Source of the DNA: Piezodorus guildinii
Lineage: Eukaryota > Arthropoda > Insecta > Hemiptera > Pentatomidae
Direction of reading: 5' to 3'
NCBI GenBank assembly: GCA_023052935.1
Contig: CM041293.1
Span: 175,947,600 to 176,011,599 of the forward strand
Length of the DNA stretch: 64,000 nt
Part shown: positions 32,837 to 45,294 of the stretch, piece after piece
Numbering within the stretch: the first letter of the stretch is position 1
Layout: each line of letters starts with the position of its first letter
Made by a program: the position numbers and the translations under genes
The notes under the pieces: model-generated
The model's input: the letters and a program-made list of their open reading frames with translations, nothing else
Databases searched by the model: none
Told to the model about the DNA's origin: nothing

Positions 32837-32837
32837 A

Positions 32838-33722
32838 GACTTTACTTAATATATAAAGTAAGGGGAAGTATAGCGATAGTGAAAATTTTCGAATTCCAGT
32901 TTTCAACGGAAATACACGTTTTAGGGTCCCCTGAGTCCAAATAACCAAGTCCCGCAAAAAGGTTTGTGTGTGTGGTAACTCCCGGGCGGAAACGGTAAGT
33001 CCTATGAAACTGAAATTTCATATTTAAGACAACTATACGCCCGAGACGTGACAAAACATTTTTCATTTAAATGAGCTTACCAGAAAAGGCACTTCATACC
33101 ATGCATTTTGCACCTTTTTTCGATTTTCTCAAAAACGGTTCCGGCGATTTTGATTAAACTAGCTATATCGATGTAAAATTTAATGGGCTTTAATATCATG
33201 TAGGTTTTATTCTGATTAAAATAGTCTGACAGGGCTTAAATGCCGATATTTTCTTCCCCTAAAGTACCTTTAATTTTGTAGATTCAATAAAAATAACTAT
33301 ATTATCTTGTTAACACTGATGAAAAACAGGTAAATATATAAATTGAATAAAGTCGATACCTAACAAAAGGAGAAAACAGAAAAAATATTTTTTTAATTCA
33401 ATTTTTCGTTTTTGAACATAAGAACAGTAATATACATGTATGATATACCGTTAGAAAGCTAAAGATTTTAGAAAAAATATTATCTCATACACAAGCTTTT
33501 AAAAGTTAATAAAGAATGATGAAAAGAAGATAAAACTAACTGATTATTTTAGATAATAATATAATAGATTTTTTAATAAAAGACATGTTTCTATATAAAT
33601 TCTATTTAATTAATTCCTTAATAGTTTCACGTATTTTTTTCTCTAACTGTTTTTGAAAATTCTTTCATTGATTTTAAAAATGGAGGTAAGTGAAAGTCTT
33701 GTGTTGCCTGCTCCAGATTTTT
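32838..33722 (-). mobile_element. HINE copy, nearly full length
   Basis: Hairpin end changed to CTTAATATATAAAGTAAG (still an imperfect palindrome). Microsatellite short (GTGTGTGTG at about 32965). The other end is GTAAGTGAAAGTCTTGTGTT then CCAG. Confidence 0.85.
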
Positions 33723-33844
33723 GCGTATGTTATAAAAATCCTGACTTTTCTCGGTTTTCCTGATTTTTTTCTGTTACTCGACACCCTGCATTTGTTTCAA
33801 CACGACTATCTGACAATGAGAAAGAATTCAGAACGTGCGCAGTA

Positions 33845-34656
33845 CAGTTTAAGTAGTACGGGAAAGTATTGCAATCATGAAAAAAGGATTGTGAGCGGTA
33901 ACTATAACGCGAAAATGAAATTTCATATTTAAGACTGCTATATGCCCGAGATGTTGCATCAATTTTTTCTATTCAATCAATTTACTTCCACTTACTATAT
34001 ATAGTATTGCGATCGTAAAAATTTTCGAATTCCAGTTTTCAACGGAAATACACGTTTAGGGTCCCGCAAAAAGGTGTGTGTGTGAGAACACCCAGAAGAG
34101 GCACTTTATACCATGCATTTTGCACCTTTTTTCGATTTTCACGAAAACGGTTCCGACTATTTTGTTTAAACTCGCTACATCGATGTAAAATTTAATGGGC
34201 ATTAATATAATTTAGGTTTCATTCGGATTAAATTGGTCTGACAGGGCTTACAATTTTTAATTTTCTTCCCCTAAAGTACCTTTAATTTTGTTGATTCTAT
34301 AAAAATAACTATATTATCTTACTACCACTGATGAAAAACAGGTAAATATATAAATTGAATGAATTCGATACACAAATAAAGGATAAAACAGAAAAAATAT
34401 TATTTTAATGCAATTTTTCTTTTTTGAACATAAGAACAGTAATATACATGTATGATATAGAGAGTGATAAAAAGCCGATAAAACTAAGTACGAGGATTGA
34501 TTTGTTTTAGATAATAACATATTTTTTAATAAAACACATGTTTCTATATAAATTCTATTTAATTAATTCTGAAATAGTTTCACGTATTCTTTCATTGATT
34601 TTAAAAATGGAGGTAAGTGAAAGTCGTGTGTTGCCTGCACCAGATTTTTTTTTTTA
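33845..34656 (-). mobile_element. two further HINE pieces in tandem
   Basis: 33845-33985 is a short piece with the GAAATTTCATATTTAAGAC block. 33986-34656 is an internally deleted copy from ACTTCCACTTAC to CCTGCACCAG with a T-run. A related, more diverged subfamily tract follows to about 34800. Confidence 0.75.
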
Positions 34657-34825
34657 AACATGAGATTATTAATATAGAAGTATAATAGGAAAGCTTAAGA
34701 TGTTAGAAAAATGTTATCTCATATACAAATTTGTGGAAGGTTATGTAAAGTAATGGAATATGCCATAAGCTTATGTTTATAAACAATTTTATAATGTTAT
34801 ATTGTTAATATATTAATTTAAAGAG

Positions 34826-36771
34826 TATTGTTCTGGTGCGTTTCTGGACATTGCGCAAGCTTTTGACACACTGGACTACTGGGGTATGGAACACTGGATT
34901 ACTCTTCAAGCTGAAAACCCATTTACCCAAATCGTTATACCTAGTGTTTTTAAGAGAAAGATCCTATGTTCTAAACTGTTAGCTAAATAGGTATATATAT
35001 AATAATAATATGACAGTAATATAACATGGGAACATAAATAAAATTAAATGTAAAATGATAATAAAATGGCAGCTATAAAGTATGGAAATAAACAAAATTA
35101 AGATGATAGTTATTAAGTATGGAAGGAAATAGAATTGAGATGATAATATTGTAATAAGAATATATAATGAGAGACTAAGCAAACAAAAAAATGACAAAGG
35201 AAAAATATGTAAACAATTAAAATGTTAAATATGAACAATTTTGAAGTGATATATGACGGTAATATATTAAAAACATAGTTAAGAGTATAGGTAATAAATA
35301 AAAAGAACATAGTCATTAAAAAAGAGAAACAGTATGAATAAAAAAATAATTTTAAATTTTAAAATAATGTAATATTAAACTAACAATAATATGTCAGGAT
35401 ATGTAACGGAGAAATATATGAGTATTGAAAGACGGAGAAAGAAGTAGGCGATGAAAAAAGAGATCCTAATCAATAAGAAAAAAGATACATACTTGACTCT
35501 GAGACGGTGGCTAAAGAAGTGATGTTTTTCTGTTTAAAAAACGCTCATTGCGTGGAACGGAAAATATGGGAACTAGAATGTTCGTTAAGCTTCGAGCTTT
35601 TCCATGAAGCTATGTTATGCTTACTGATTAGACTGTTTGTTGAAGAAAAAAACTAAAGGATTGGCTAATGATTTTTTTAAATACGGATTAATAATATAAA
35701 ATAGCTAACAGTTATACCTAGTCCTCCGATCCTATCTCTCAAACCGTTCCTTCCGAGTTCGCTGTGGTGTAGAATTTTCCAGCTTTTATCCCGTTGAGGC
35801 CGGTGTTCCTCAAGGCAGCGTCTCCCGTCCTCTACATCCTTTACACTGCTGATTTTCCTACACATTCTAATACCATTCTGGCATTTGCAGACGACACCGC
35901 CATCCTATCACCTAGTTCCAATCCTAAAACAGCATCCTAAATTCTGCAGAGATACCTTTGCCTTATCAAAAAACAACACATCGTGTAACAATTGGCGTAT
36001 AAAGGTGAACGAAGCCAAATGTAAACACATAACCTTCACTCTTAGACGGAAATCCTGTACGCCAGTCTATTTTAACTTATTTCCAATTCCTCTCTCAGAT
36101 ACAGTCCGGTATCTTGGCTTACTATTAAACAAAAGATTGACATGGAACCCACATACAAGACTTCAAAGATAAGAGCTCAAACGACGATTCGGACAGTTAA
36201 ACCGGTCGGACTACTCAACAGAAAATCTAAGCTTACAGCTGACAAATTATTAATCTACAAGACAATATTGAAGCCTATTTGTCCTACGGAGTTGAACTGT
36301 GGGGGACAGCTAAACGTTCTAACATCAAACGTATGCAATCCTTTCATTCCAAAGTCCTCCGAACAATAGTAAATGCTCCTTATTATGACATCGCCCATAC
36401 CTTATACCACGACCTAAATATTCCATTTATTTCGGACATTATTAATCCCAATCCTCTACCTCAATCCTTTTCCAGCTCCACGCACCCTTACTATTCCCCT
36501 AGAAGGTTGAAACGGCAGTGGCCCCGCGACCTCTTGTAAATATGTATATATTGGAGTTTTAGCATTGGCTAGATTTTCCACTCAATGTGTATGTATGACG
36601 TGTATATAGGCATGATTGATTTCTAGACTTTGTAAACATTTTATTGATTCATTATTGTATATATATTTTATTGATGTGTAAATATTGAATGAATGTAGTA
36701 TGAAAGTTATCTTTCACCACTATTATTGATGTCCAAATTGGAAAAGATTGTAATACTACTAAAAAAAAAAC
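34826..36771 (+). pseudogene. Jockey-like retroposon with poly-A, interrupted
   Basis: 34826-34980 encodes G-A-F-L-D-I-A-Q-A-F-D-T, the first palm motif. From 35713 the frame-broken RT continues with a V-P-Q-G-S-V motif, then A-F-A-D-D-T-A-I-L (catalytic site, about 35880-35907), a thumb region, the Y-G-V-E-L-W-G motif (36283-36305), L-H-D-L-N-I-P-F and the final R-R-L-K-R. A 230-bp 3' untranslated region ends in A10 at about 36762. Several frameshifts and stops make it non-functional. An AT-rich insertion separates the parts. Confidence 0.8.
34975..35712. mobile_element. AT-rich insertion in the Jockey copy, possible DNA element
   Basis: The ends AACTGTTAGCTAAAT and ATAGCTAACAGTT are inverted. 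A direct repeat GTTATACCTAGT occurs outside or at both borders (34934-34945, 35711-35722). The interior is A/T-rich with TATGGAAATAAAC-like repetition. Boundaries are uncertain. Confidence 0.35.
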
Positions 36772-36779
36772 CCATATCT

Positions 36780-37220
36780 TTCCAACAAAACTGAAAATGA
36801 TTCTTTTACGTTTTTTTCAAGTATAACTTCATTTGAAAAGTCTTAAATTGATTTTAACAAAAGAAGTAAGTTAAAGTAGTGTGTTGTCTGCACTAGGTTT
36901 TTTTTCTGACGCCATCATTAGTGTCGCCCAAGGCAGTCACGTCGCTTCATTACCGGTTCAAATTAAGACTTTAGTTTGGTATGTGATCCCAATTTAAATA
37001 AAACATAAAAAAAAAAAAACCATTAAAACAAAGAAAAGTCAGGAACTTCTACTAATTAACTCTCTCCAGGTAGAGCTATCTTTTCGAGGATCTTAGATTT
37101 TGATTTCTTTTTTTAAGTATTTTCCAATAAATCTTTACACAATTCTTTTTGTACTTAACCATTTACCTATTGTGTCGTTTCAAATAAAATGGCCGTTTAC
37201 ACAAGAACGTTTATTCACCA
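36780..37220. other. HINE end then sequence without clear features
   Basis: 36780-36905 ends in GTAAGTTAAAGTAGTGTGTT then CTGCACTAGG, a CTGGTG-type HINE end. The rest to 37220 is AT-rich and unassigned. Confidence 0.45.
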
Positions 37221-37224
37221 TAGT

Positions 37225-37485
37225 TTGTTGGTTTTATAATTTATCGGCACTTTATACTCCTGTGGCTAATTGGACGATGATGGAAATTTTGCCTACCCAG
37301 GTTAATTTAGGATAAGGATCTTTACCGAGTACCTGAAAGGTTTGGGACCACCTTTTTCAAGTTCACTCCGGCCAAAGATTTTTTCTTCCCATTAACAAAT
37401 CCTAGGCCCATCAGCTAGGTTCGACCCAGCGACTTTGGGCCTGGAAGGCCGTTATGCAAGCCACTAAACCGCAGGTGATACACAT
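37225..37485 (-). mobile_element. diverged tRNA-headed SINE
   Basis: Keeps GGCTAATTGGACGATG, GCCTACCCAGGTT, TCCTAGGCCCATC, and a degenerate B box (GGTTCGACCCAGCGA in complement). About 260 bp, clearly older than the copy at 42114. Confidence 0.7.
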
Positions 37486-37534
37486 TTAGTATAGTAAAAC
37501 AACTTTTTTAAATCATAGGTATAAATAATCGTTG

Positions 37535-37712
<178 letters not shown>

Positions 37713-37872
37713 GAAATATCAGAACAACGAAAGAGATACACATCAACACAATATACAATATGTCATGGATCACGGATATTTAGATAATATATTTATATTT
37801 TACCTTTCTATTTACTTCTAAATTTGCTTGCATACTTATCACCATCTTATTATTATTTGTATTTATAATATT

Positions 37873-39330
37873 TTTACTTTCACTTATCTATATATGAAAT
37901 ATATAGTAAATTATTCCAATCGTGAAAATTTTCGAATTCCAGTTTTCAACGGAAATACACGTTTTAGGGTCCCCTGAGTCCAAATAACTAAGTCCCGAAA
38001 AAAGGTATGTGTGTGTGCCTGTGTGTATGTGTTTGTGGGGTAACTCCAGCGCGTAAACAAAGAGTCTATAAAATTAAAGATACTTTATAGGAAGAAACAT
38101 TTAAAAATCGGCATTCAAGCCATGTCAGACTATTTTAATAAGAATTAAACCTACATGATGTTTGAAAGCGCAGTGCATTTTATCTGGTTGTTTCACATGA
38201 AATGTCCGTTTTTATAGTTTCTGAAATATATAAAAGATTTTGCAGGTCTCTGTTGTTTTCTTCCGAATGTTTACATATTTAAAGTAAACAGTTACTAATC
38301 CTCTACCTTTGTATTATAAACATTAGCTTCCCAATCAATTACCCACTTTTTTGTATACCTCCAAATATGAACATGGAAACACGCGATTTTCGAGTAATAT
38401 TTTTGTACTAGTTTAAACTCGGCCATTCAGCAGCTGAGGCCGCTAGAAATATTTGCAAGGCGTTTGGGGAAGGGAGGGAGTGTTAATGAATGGACCATTC
38501 GTCGTTGGTTTCCTAAGTTTCAGCTGGAATACGACTGGAAAACTTGCCCCGAGGAAGACCTCCGTCCGTAATAGACAACGATGTCCTCAAACATACACTA
38601 GAAGGAAACCCTACCAAACAGTTAAGGACTTCAGCACAACTAAATACAAGTGCATCTACCGTTCGGACGTTTAAAGTCTATTAGGAAAGTAAAAAAGCTC
38701 GATAAATGGTACCTCATGATCTCACTGGCGGCAGCAAGACCCCATGTTTCAAAACATACCGTGCAAAAATTGAAAGAACTGGGCTACGAAGTTCTTCCGC
38801 ACCCACCATATTCTCCCGACTTGTCTCCAACAGATTACCACCTGTTCAGGAATTTAGACAACTTCTTCAAAGCAAAACTTTTTGAAAATTATGATCAAGT
38901 GAAAAGTGCGTTTTCAGATTTTGTTTCACTTCAAAGCTCAGAGTTTTTCAGTTCGGGGATAAAAAAGTTGCTGTCACGTTGGGAAAAATGTGTAGAAAAA
39001 GAAGGTAAATACTTCGAATAAAATTATCTTGTTTTCATATCGTATTTTAATAAAAATCCTTTACCTTTAAAACGGACATTTCATGGACACAACCCAATAC
39101 ATCGATATAGGGAGTTGAATCAAATTGTAAGAGCCGAGGAAAATCATGAGAACTCCTCACTTTTTAGCTAAACTTATTACATACACACGCAAAGTTTGCG
39201 TGGCTTGGTCATTTGGAGTCAGGGGGAGCCTAAAACGTGTATATCCGTTCAAATATTGAAAGTCAAAATTTTCACGATAGCAATACCAATTATTATGAAT
39301 TTCATAAATAGGTAAGTGAAAGTAAAAACG
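37873..39330. mobile_element. two opposed HINE pieces with a mariner inserted
   Basis: 37873-38055 is a hairpin-left piece with GT-rich microsatellite. 38065-38182 plus 39098-39330 form a + piece ending in GTAAGTGAAAGTAAAAA. The mariner lies exactly at the TA of the conserved TTTTACATCGATATAG block, so the host sequence can be read across it. Confidence 0.78.
38183..39097 (+). pseudogene. mariner (D34D) transposase remnant, TIRs and TA duplication present
   Basis: TIRs TCTGGTTGTTTCACATGAAA and complement, TA at 38181-38182 and 39098-39099, 915 bp. The 5' part gives L-P-R-G-R-P-P-S-V-I-D and a V-P-H-D-L-T end of the DNA-binding domain. The 3' frame at 38650-39021 gives A-R-P-H-V-S, L-G-Y-E-V-L-P-H-P-P then Y-S-P-D-L-S-P-T-D, where the last Asp is the third catalytic residue 34 positions after the expected second. 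That second Asp (D-N-A-R-P-H) is lost in an internal deletion joining A-A-A-R-P-H. Non-autonomous. Confidence 0.9.
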
Positions 39331-39785
39331 ATTGAAGTAACAAAGGCTCAACACAAATTAGGTTTGTAGGTTCTACAGTGTAGCTGACGAAAAGATGTGT
39401 GCTTAGCGATTTCACAGTTCTCTGATCCTGGGCAGTTCAAATATTTGGGGTCCTAGGGACTGAATAATCTGCGGTCACTTTGCTGTTTGAGGTTCGTTCT
39501 ACCGTCAAGTGGTACCGCTTGGTAGAAATAACAGGTACTCGAGGGGTGTGTAAACATGACGAGAAGGGGTGGAGGTTAGTTGGGCAGGGTACTCCAATGG
39601 CGATAACGCTGAGAAATAGCGAAAAAATCTGGTGCGCTCAACACCCGACTTTCACTTACCTACGTTGTTAAAAACAATTTATAAATACAGTTAGAGATGA
39701 AAATAATGTGTTAAAGAATTAATTACATTGAGTTTCAAAAGAAATTATGTTTGTTTCATCGCTCTCAATTAGCTTTTACAATACT
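39331..39785. other. unassigned tract then HINE CTGGTG end
   Basis: 39360-39620 is relatively GC-rich, contains no frame I can assign and no repeat seen elsewhere in the window. 39622-39785 is a HINE fragment starting CTGGTGCGCTCAACAC in + orientation. Confidence 0.4.
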
Positions 39786-39789
39786 AGAA

Positions 39790-40594
39790 GAAAAAGAAGA
39801 AGAAAAATAAATGTTATTCTGGGACTTCTGTCCCCTAAGAATAACAAAAAAAGTACAAGAGTGAGTATTAAGTCTGGCTTAAAAATAAAAACATTACAAA
39901 AACAAACTTAAGTTTATACTTATATTATATATAAACATAGTAAATACTGTTGCTTGAACGACATATGACTACTACTTGCATTATTTATAGTGTAGTAAAT
40001 ACAACGACAATAGAATATTCATGTATGACTATATAATATTGAAAACATGTGTATACAGAGATACTATGATTGAACCTCACACTAATATCGTAAAATCGTA
40101 GAAAAAAAAAAGTTTTTGTTAACTTGAAATATGACTATTATTATTAATTTTTTATACAATTATTCGGAAGACTGATTACTGAGGAGATGATGGAATAATT
40201 TGTTTTTAAACGAGGTTAACGAAGAAGCTTTGCGTATAGAGGTAGGTATGGAATTCCAAAGAGAGGGTGAGTCCGAATTGAGTCCCGTTTGGCAAAAAGA
40301 TTCCTAATTGAGTCCCAGGGTCGGTTTTACAGAATCCTAGTTGAGTCCCGGCTGGTACCTGAAAAAGGTGCTAGGTATATGGTGCGGCTTATCAGTACAC
40401 CCAGGTTTAGAAGACAAAAAGACAGCTTAAACAGTTCGGAGACATATAGAAATAATCAAGAAACGTTAAAAAAATCATTAAAAAAAAAAAGGCAAATATA
40501 TTTTAACGATATATTTTATAAAAGATGAGACTTTTGCGTACTTCAGGCCAAGCTATATAGTTTGATAAATATTAATTATGGATGTGTGTGTGTG

Positions 40595-40680
<86 letters not shown>

Positions 40681-41490
40681 TACTGTTCTTAGGTTTCAGT
40701 CAATAAATAAACAATTTTATTTATGCAACGATTTGAGAATTTATTGTTCATGCGATTCTATTTATAGTATATGTATATACTATAAACTTAAGAAAAAACA
40801 AGTTATTATTAATATAGTATATGTCACATAAACACATATGTCTATGTAAGACACTATTACCTCAAATTGCATGAAAATATCACTGTGTTATTTGGCTGTA
40901 ATTTAATTCAAAATTGATTAGGTCCATGTACGTAGTTTTTCTTGTCGGCAGAAATCTTGTATGACATGAAATTCACTGACTGGAATTAGCAATGCAGCTA
41001 ACCTCCCGGTGGCGCTGATAGGGAGCTCCTATACCTGGCACCTTCTACAGGTATGGGACCCAACCCCTAGAGGTAGGTGGGACTCAATTCGGAATATTTG
41101 GAGGATCATAAAACATCACGGGACGCACTTCGGTTGCGTCCGGCACGCAAACTAAAAGATTTTTTGAAGAATGATGTTCGATGAGAGGGCAAATAGAGGT
41201 TAGTGGGTTGGGATCTTGTGTTGAACGAATGTACTGATGAGCAAGGGATGAGTAGGTCAAGAATGTAGGATGGACTTTGGGTTTTAAAAGTGCGGAATAT
41301 GAATACTCCCAGGAAATACTGTCGGCGAGAAACTGGATTGAGCCACTTCAACTCGGCATACTTGTCGGCGACGCTGGTGCGTCTGGGGACTCCGAAGATG
41401 AATCTAATAAAACATTTCATTAGCCTTTCCAATCTCATCTCAAGTCTACCAGACAATCCACCAAAAATTAGGCAGCCATAGTCAAAGTGG
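39790..41490 (-). pseudogene. CR1-like retroposon 3' part, split by a DNA element
   Basis: The minus frame at 41106-41456 gives E-L-K-W-L-N-P-V-x-R-R-Q-Y-F, P-S-Y-I-L-D-L-L and H-x-F-N-T-R-S, the C-terminal domain of CR1/L2/Jockey-like RTs. The last codons are cut at about 41100 by the insertion. The 3' untranslated part continues at 39790-40271 and ends with the TATTCTGGGACTTC / TGTCCCCTAAGAATAA block shared with 50480. Confidence 0.65.
40272..41092. mobile_element. foldback DNA element with GAGTCCC subterminal repeats
   Basis: Terminal inverted repeats TCCGAATTGAGTCCC are perfect over 15 bp at 40272-40286 and 41078-41092. Imperfect extra copies of the motif (TAATTGAGTCCC, AGTTGAGTCCC) follow at about 40305 and 40339. 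Deeper inverted similarity (GGTACCTGAAAAAGGTGC versus GGCACCTTCTACAGGTATGG) extends the fold. The core contains a TA microsatellite (40597-40674) and a piece of a Penelope-type repeat (about 40684-40850). No transposase. Target duplication not clear. Confidence 0.7.
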
Positions 41491-42475
41491 GATACTATGT
41501 ATAAGATAATATTTTTTCTAAAATATTTATCTGTTCAACGGTATATCATACATCTATATTACTGTTCTTATGTTCAAAAACGCTAAAATTGTATTTAAAA
41601 AAAATAGTTTTGCACTTTTCTTCATTTAACATTCATTGCACTTTTGCACATAAAATTTGTCGCTAGGAATTTTTTTCTGGAGCTATATTGATATGAAAGA
41701 AAAAATTTAGCAACGTCTAAAAGTAAATAGATGATTATAAATAAGTTTTGTTAGTATGTTATTTCTTTCTCTCTATACTTCATCAATTCTCCCGCCCCTC
41801 CGTTCGCCAACACAGTTCCTCCCTGACTGGGGAAAGCAATAGATTGCAGACAGACATATCCAGTCGCAGAAGTGAACTAAGTAAAGAAGGTTTTTCTTTT
41901 TTTATTATAATTAGTAATTAATTCTACTTTCACTTACTTATATATGAAAAAACCTGGTGCGGGCAACACACGACTTTCACTTACCTTCGTTTATAAATCG
42001 ATTAAAAAATTTTCAAATACAGTTAGAGATAAAAATTATTAAAACTTTTAAGGAATTAATTAAATGGAATTTCTATAGAAACATGTGTTTTATTAAAAAA
42101 TCTATTATATTATGGGATTACTTGTAGCTGGGTGGTTAGCGTAACAGCCTCCTATGCAAATGGTCACGGGTTCAAACCCGCGGTGGTCCTAGGATTTTTT
42201 AATGGGAGTAAAAAATCCTTAGTTACGCCGTCCTTCGGATGGGACGTTAATAGGTGGTCCCGAGCCTGTGCGATGTCAGGTACTCATTAAAGATCCCTAT
42301 CCTAATAAAACCTGGATAGGCAAAATTTAGGACTCCCACTGTAGCATCGTCCGATTAGCCATAGTAGCATAAAGTGACGTTAAATAAATAAACAAACAAA
42401 ACAATCTATTATATTATTATCTAAAATAATCAATTAGTTTTATCGGCTTTTCATCTCTCTTTATTTAGAATAAAA
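41491..42475 (+). mobile_element. HINE pieces with a SINE insertion
   Basis: 41491-41640 is interior sequence. 41953-42113 begins CTGGTGCGGGCAACACACG and is interrupted by the SINE at 42114, resuming at 42418. 41640-41925 between them is unassigned. Confidence 0.7.
42114..42402 (+). mobile_element. tRNA-headed SINE, best copy, 15-bp target duplication
   Basis: Flanked by AATCTATTATATTAT at 42099-42113 and 42403-42417. A-box-like TAGCTGGGTGGTTAGCG, B box GGGTTCAAACCC, central GGACGTTAATAGGTGGTCCC and GTGCGATGTCAGGTACTC, tail AGTGACGTTAAATAAATAAA. The GGACGTTAA...TTAAAGATCCC core recalls conserved central domains shared by animal SINE families (Nin-like), an inference from memory. Confidence 0.9.
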
Positions 42476-43000
42476 CTTATATAATATTAAAGCACATGAA
42501 ATATTACATGTACACAGCAACTTTAATCAAAATCGCTATAGCTCTTTTTGAGAAAATCGTGAAAAGGTGCAAAATGCATGATATAAAGTGGCTCTTCTGG
42601 TAAGCTCATTTTGATGAAAGAGGTTCTGGAACATCTTGGGCGTATAGTTGTCTTAAATATGAAATTTCAGTTTCATAACACTTTTAGTTTTCGCCCGGGA
42701 GAAACCACACACACATACCTTTTTACTTGGTCATTTAGACTCAGGAGACCCTAAAACGAGTATTTCCAATGATCAAATTTAAAATGAAACAGAAAATATA
42801 CCAATATACATAATATTACAGGGCTACACAAACTCACAAAGACCTTTTTGCGGAACTTGGTTCTTTGGACTCAGGTTATCCTAAAACGTGTATTTCCTTT
42901 GAAAACTGGAATTAAATAAATTTCACGATCACAATACTGTCCCTTACTATATATTTCATGTATATAGTACTTTTTGCATTTAAAACTTCTTAAGAAAAAG
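42476..43000 (+). mobile_element. HINE pieces and a Penelope-type scrap
   Basis: 42480-42775 and 42829-42965 are two hairpin-side HINE pieces in + orientation. Between them, 42778-42826 (AAATGAAACAGAAAATATAC, CAATATACATAATATTA) matches the interior of the repeats at 57335-57385. Confidence 0.65.
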
Positions 43001-43004
43001 TATT

Positions 43005-44664
43005 TTTGCTTTCACTTACCTAAGTATGAGATATATAGTAAGGGAAAATATTGCGATCGTGAAAATTTTCGAATTCCAGTTTTCAACGGAAATACATGTT
43101 TTGGGCTTCCCTTAGTCCAAATAATTAAGTACCGCAAAAAGGTCTGTGTGTGTGTGGGTGGGTGGTATGCCTAGCACGAAAACGAAAAGACGTACAAAAC
43201 TGAAATTTCATATTTAAGACAACTATACGCCCGAGATGTCGCAGCAAGTTTTTCATCTACCAAAGCCAACCAGAAGAGCTACTTTATACCATGCATTTTG
43301 CACCTTCTCACGATTTTTTCAAAAACGGTTCATCGATTTTAGATAAGTTCGCAATATTGATGTCAAATTTAATGGGCTTTTATATTATGTATGTTGCATT
43401 CTGATTAAAATGGTCTGACAGGTCTTAAATGCCGATATTTTAAATTTTCTTCTTCTAAAGTACCTTTAATTTTGTAGATTCTATAAAAATAACCATATTA
43501 TCTTGTTACCATTGATAAAAAACAGGTAAATATATAAGTTGAACGAATTCGATCTAAAAATAATGGAGAAAACAGCAAAAATATTTTTTAAAGCAATTTT
43601 TCGTCTTAAACATAAGAACAAGTCAAAACACGTAACGTTCACACTACGACAAAACACTTGCCCACCAATTTTTATCAACAACAACCAAATTCCTCAGACC
43701 AACTCTGTACGTTACCTAGGACTGACACTCGACCGAAGGATGACTTGGGGCCCACATGTCAAGATGAAAAGACAGACTCTTAACCACCGACTGAAAGTAC
43801 TATACTCACTTTTATCTAAATCTTCAAAATTAAAAATTAGACAGAAACTGAATACATACACATACCTTCTTAAGCCAATATGGACTTACGCTTCACAGAT
43901 TTTTGGTTCAGCAAAAAAGACTCACATACAAAAACTGCAAACATTTCAATCCAAAATTTTAAGACTGATAACGACAGCTCCTTGGTACGTAAACAACAGA
44001 ACCCTACATACGGACTTACAACAACCAACAGTTGACCAACATATACGAACACTCTATACTCGTTTTCACAGTAAACTTAACGGACACGACAATGGACTGA
44101 TTAACGACATGTCAATAGCTGAAATGCCAGTCAGAAGAAGGCTAAAGAGAGGCTGGATGAGGGACCTCCTCGGATAAAATAAAGCCATGGAAGGGGTGCT
44201 GCTGGGCATTTTCCTTCTTCATGCCTACCATGCCTGGATCTCAATTTATACAGCACATTTGCTGATTGTCAGATACATTCTGACAGGCGTGAATATAGAT
44301 TTATAGAGAAAAAAAAAAAAAAAAAAAAAAAAAAACATAAGAACAGTAATACGTGTATATATGGGTAATATACCGTTGAAAAGCTAAAGATTTAAAATAA
44401 AAAAATATTGTCTTATACAGAAGCTTGTAAAAGTTAATAAGGAATGACGAAAAGTCGACAAATATTTAATATATTTAAAAAAATTATAGTTTCCATTTAT
44501 AATTATTCTAAGCGTTCTTATTTATGAAATATACATTCACATTTTTTTTTTTTTTTAACTAAATGTATATAATTCTTTAACAATTCATTTTCGTTTCTGT
44601 TTAAAAATTCTTTAATTGGTATAAATAACGGAGGTAAGTCGTGTGTTGCGCGCACCAGATTTTG
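43005..44664 (-). mobile_element. HINE copy containing a Jockey insertion
   Basis: Canonical order from GCTTTCACTTAC at 43009 to GCGCGCACCAG at about 44660, split at AACATAAGAACA by the retroposon at 43621-44332. Confidence 0.85.
43621..44332 (+). pseudogene. 5'-truncated Jockey-like retroposon, poly-A, 13-bp target duplication
   Basis: The target duplication AAACATAAGAACA at 43608-43620 and 44333-44345 brackets an insertion ending in a run of A. The open frame (to 44177) covers the thumb and C-terminal region: V-T-F-T-L-R, Y-L-G-L-T-L-D-R-R-M-T-W-G-P-H, L-L-K-P-I-W-T-Y-A-S-Q-I-F-G, L-x-x-I-T-T-A-P-W-Y-V and R-R-R-L-K-R. No palm motifs remain. Its upstream codons before 43621 are HINE sequence read by chance. 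The intact frame and clean duplication make this one of the youngest retroposons here. Confidence 0.92.
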
Positions 44665-45294
44665 TCAACGTGTCTCGATATTAGAAACAAGATATTTATA
44701 CTTATATTAGATTAATTTTAGTAATACGTTAAGTTGTTATTCAATCACTTTCTTCATCAACCCTAATTCTAGCTTTAGCCAAATAAGTTGCCATTTTATT
44801 TTGTCAAATATACAATAGTGATCCGGTAGAAGTAGGCATAGCCAAAATTACTCAATATATTTTAGCTGTAACATAATCGTGGTATATAGTCACGTTTGCA
44901 ACATAAATGTGATTGATATACATTGATCCAACGAGTGGGAATATTTTTACATGAAAACAACTTTGATAAATGTAATTGTTAAAGATATAATATTTATATT
45001 TCTTGAAAATTTATATGTCTTATAATGATGGAGTAGTTGTTGACCATTTTGACTATATTGTAAAGATGTTTGTTGAGGGTGAAGTCACCAAGAAAACACA
45101 CCAGTAAGAAAAACATGAAATAAGTGTGTTTTATTGGTAGTTCCTTTGTTACCACATCCCTAAACAACTGCTCCATCATATGCGTTTTATAGTCACTACT
45201 TATAAACGCATTTATGCAAATTTAAATAAAGACAAAATAAATATTCGCAAAGCCGCGGGTTACAGCTAGTGATAAATATAAATGATCGGTATAA
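44665..45294. other. AT-rich stretch with one Penelope-type flank motif
   Basis: 45063-45080 reads TTGTTGAGGGTGAAGTCA, like the outer border of the hammerhead palindrome at 27985. No hammerhead core follows. Otherwise unassigned. Confidence 0.35.

Noticed and set aside
34979..35316. Hydrophobic minus-strand frames
   Set aside because: Phe/Leu/Ile/Tyr-rich translation of A/T-rich repeats, not membrane proteins.
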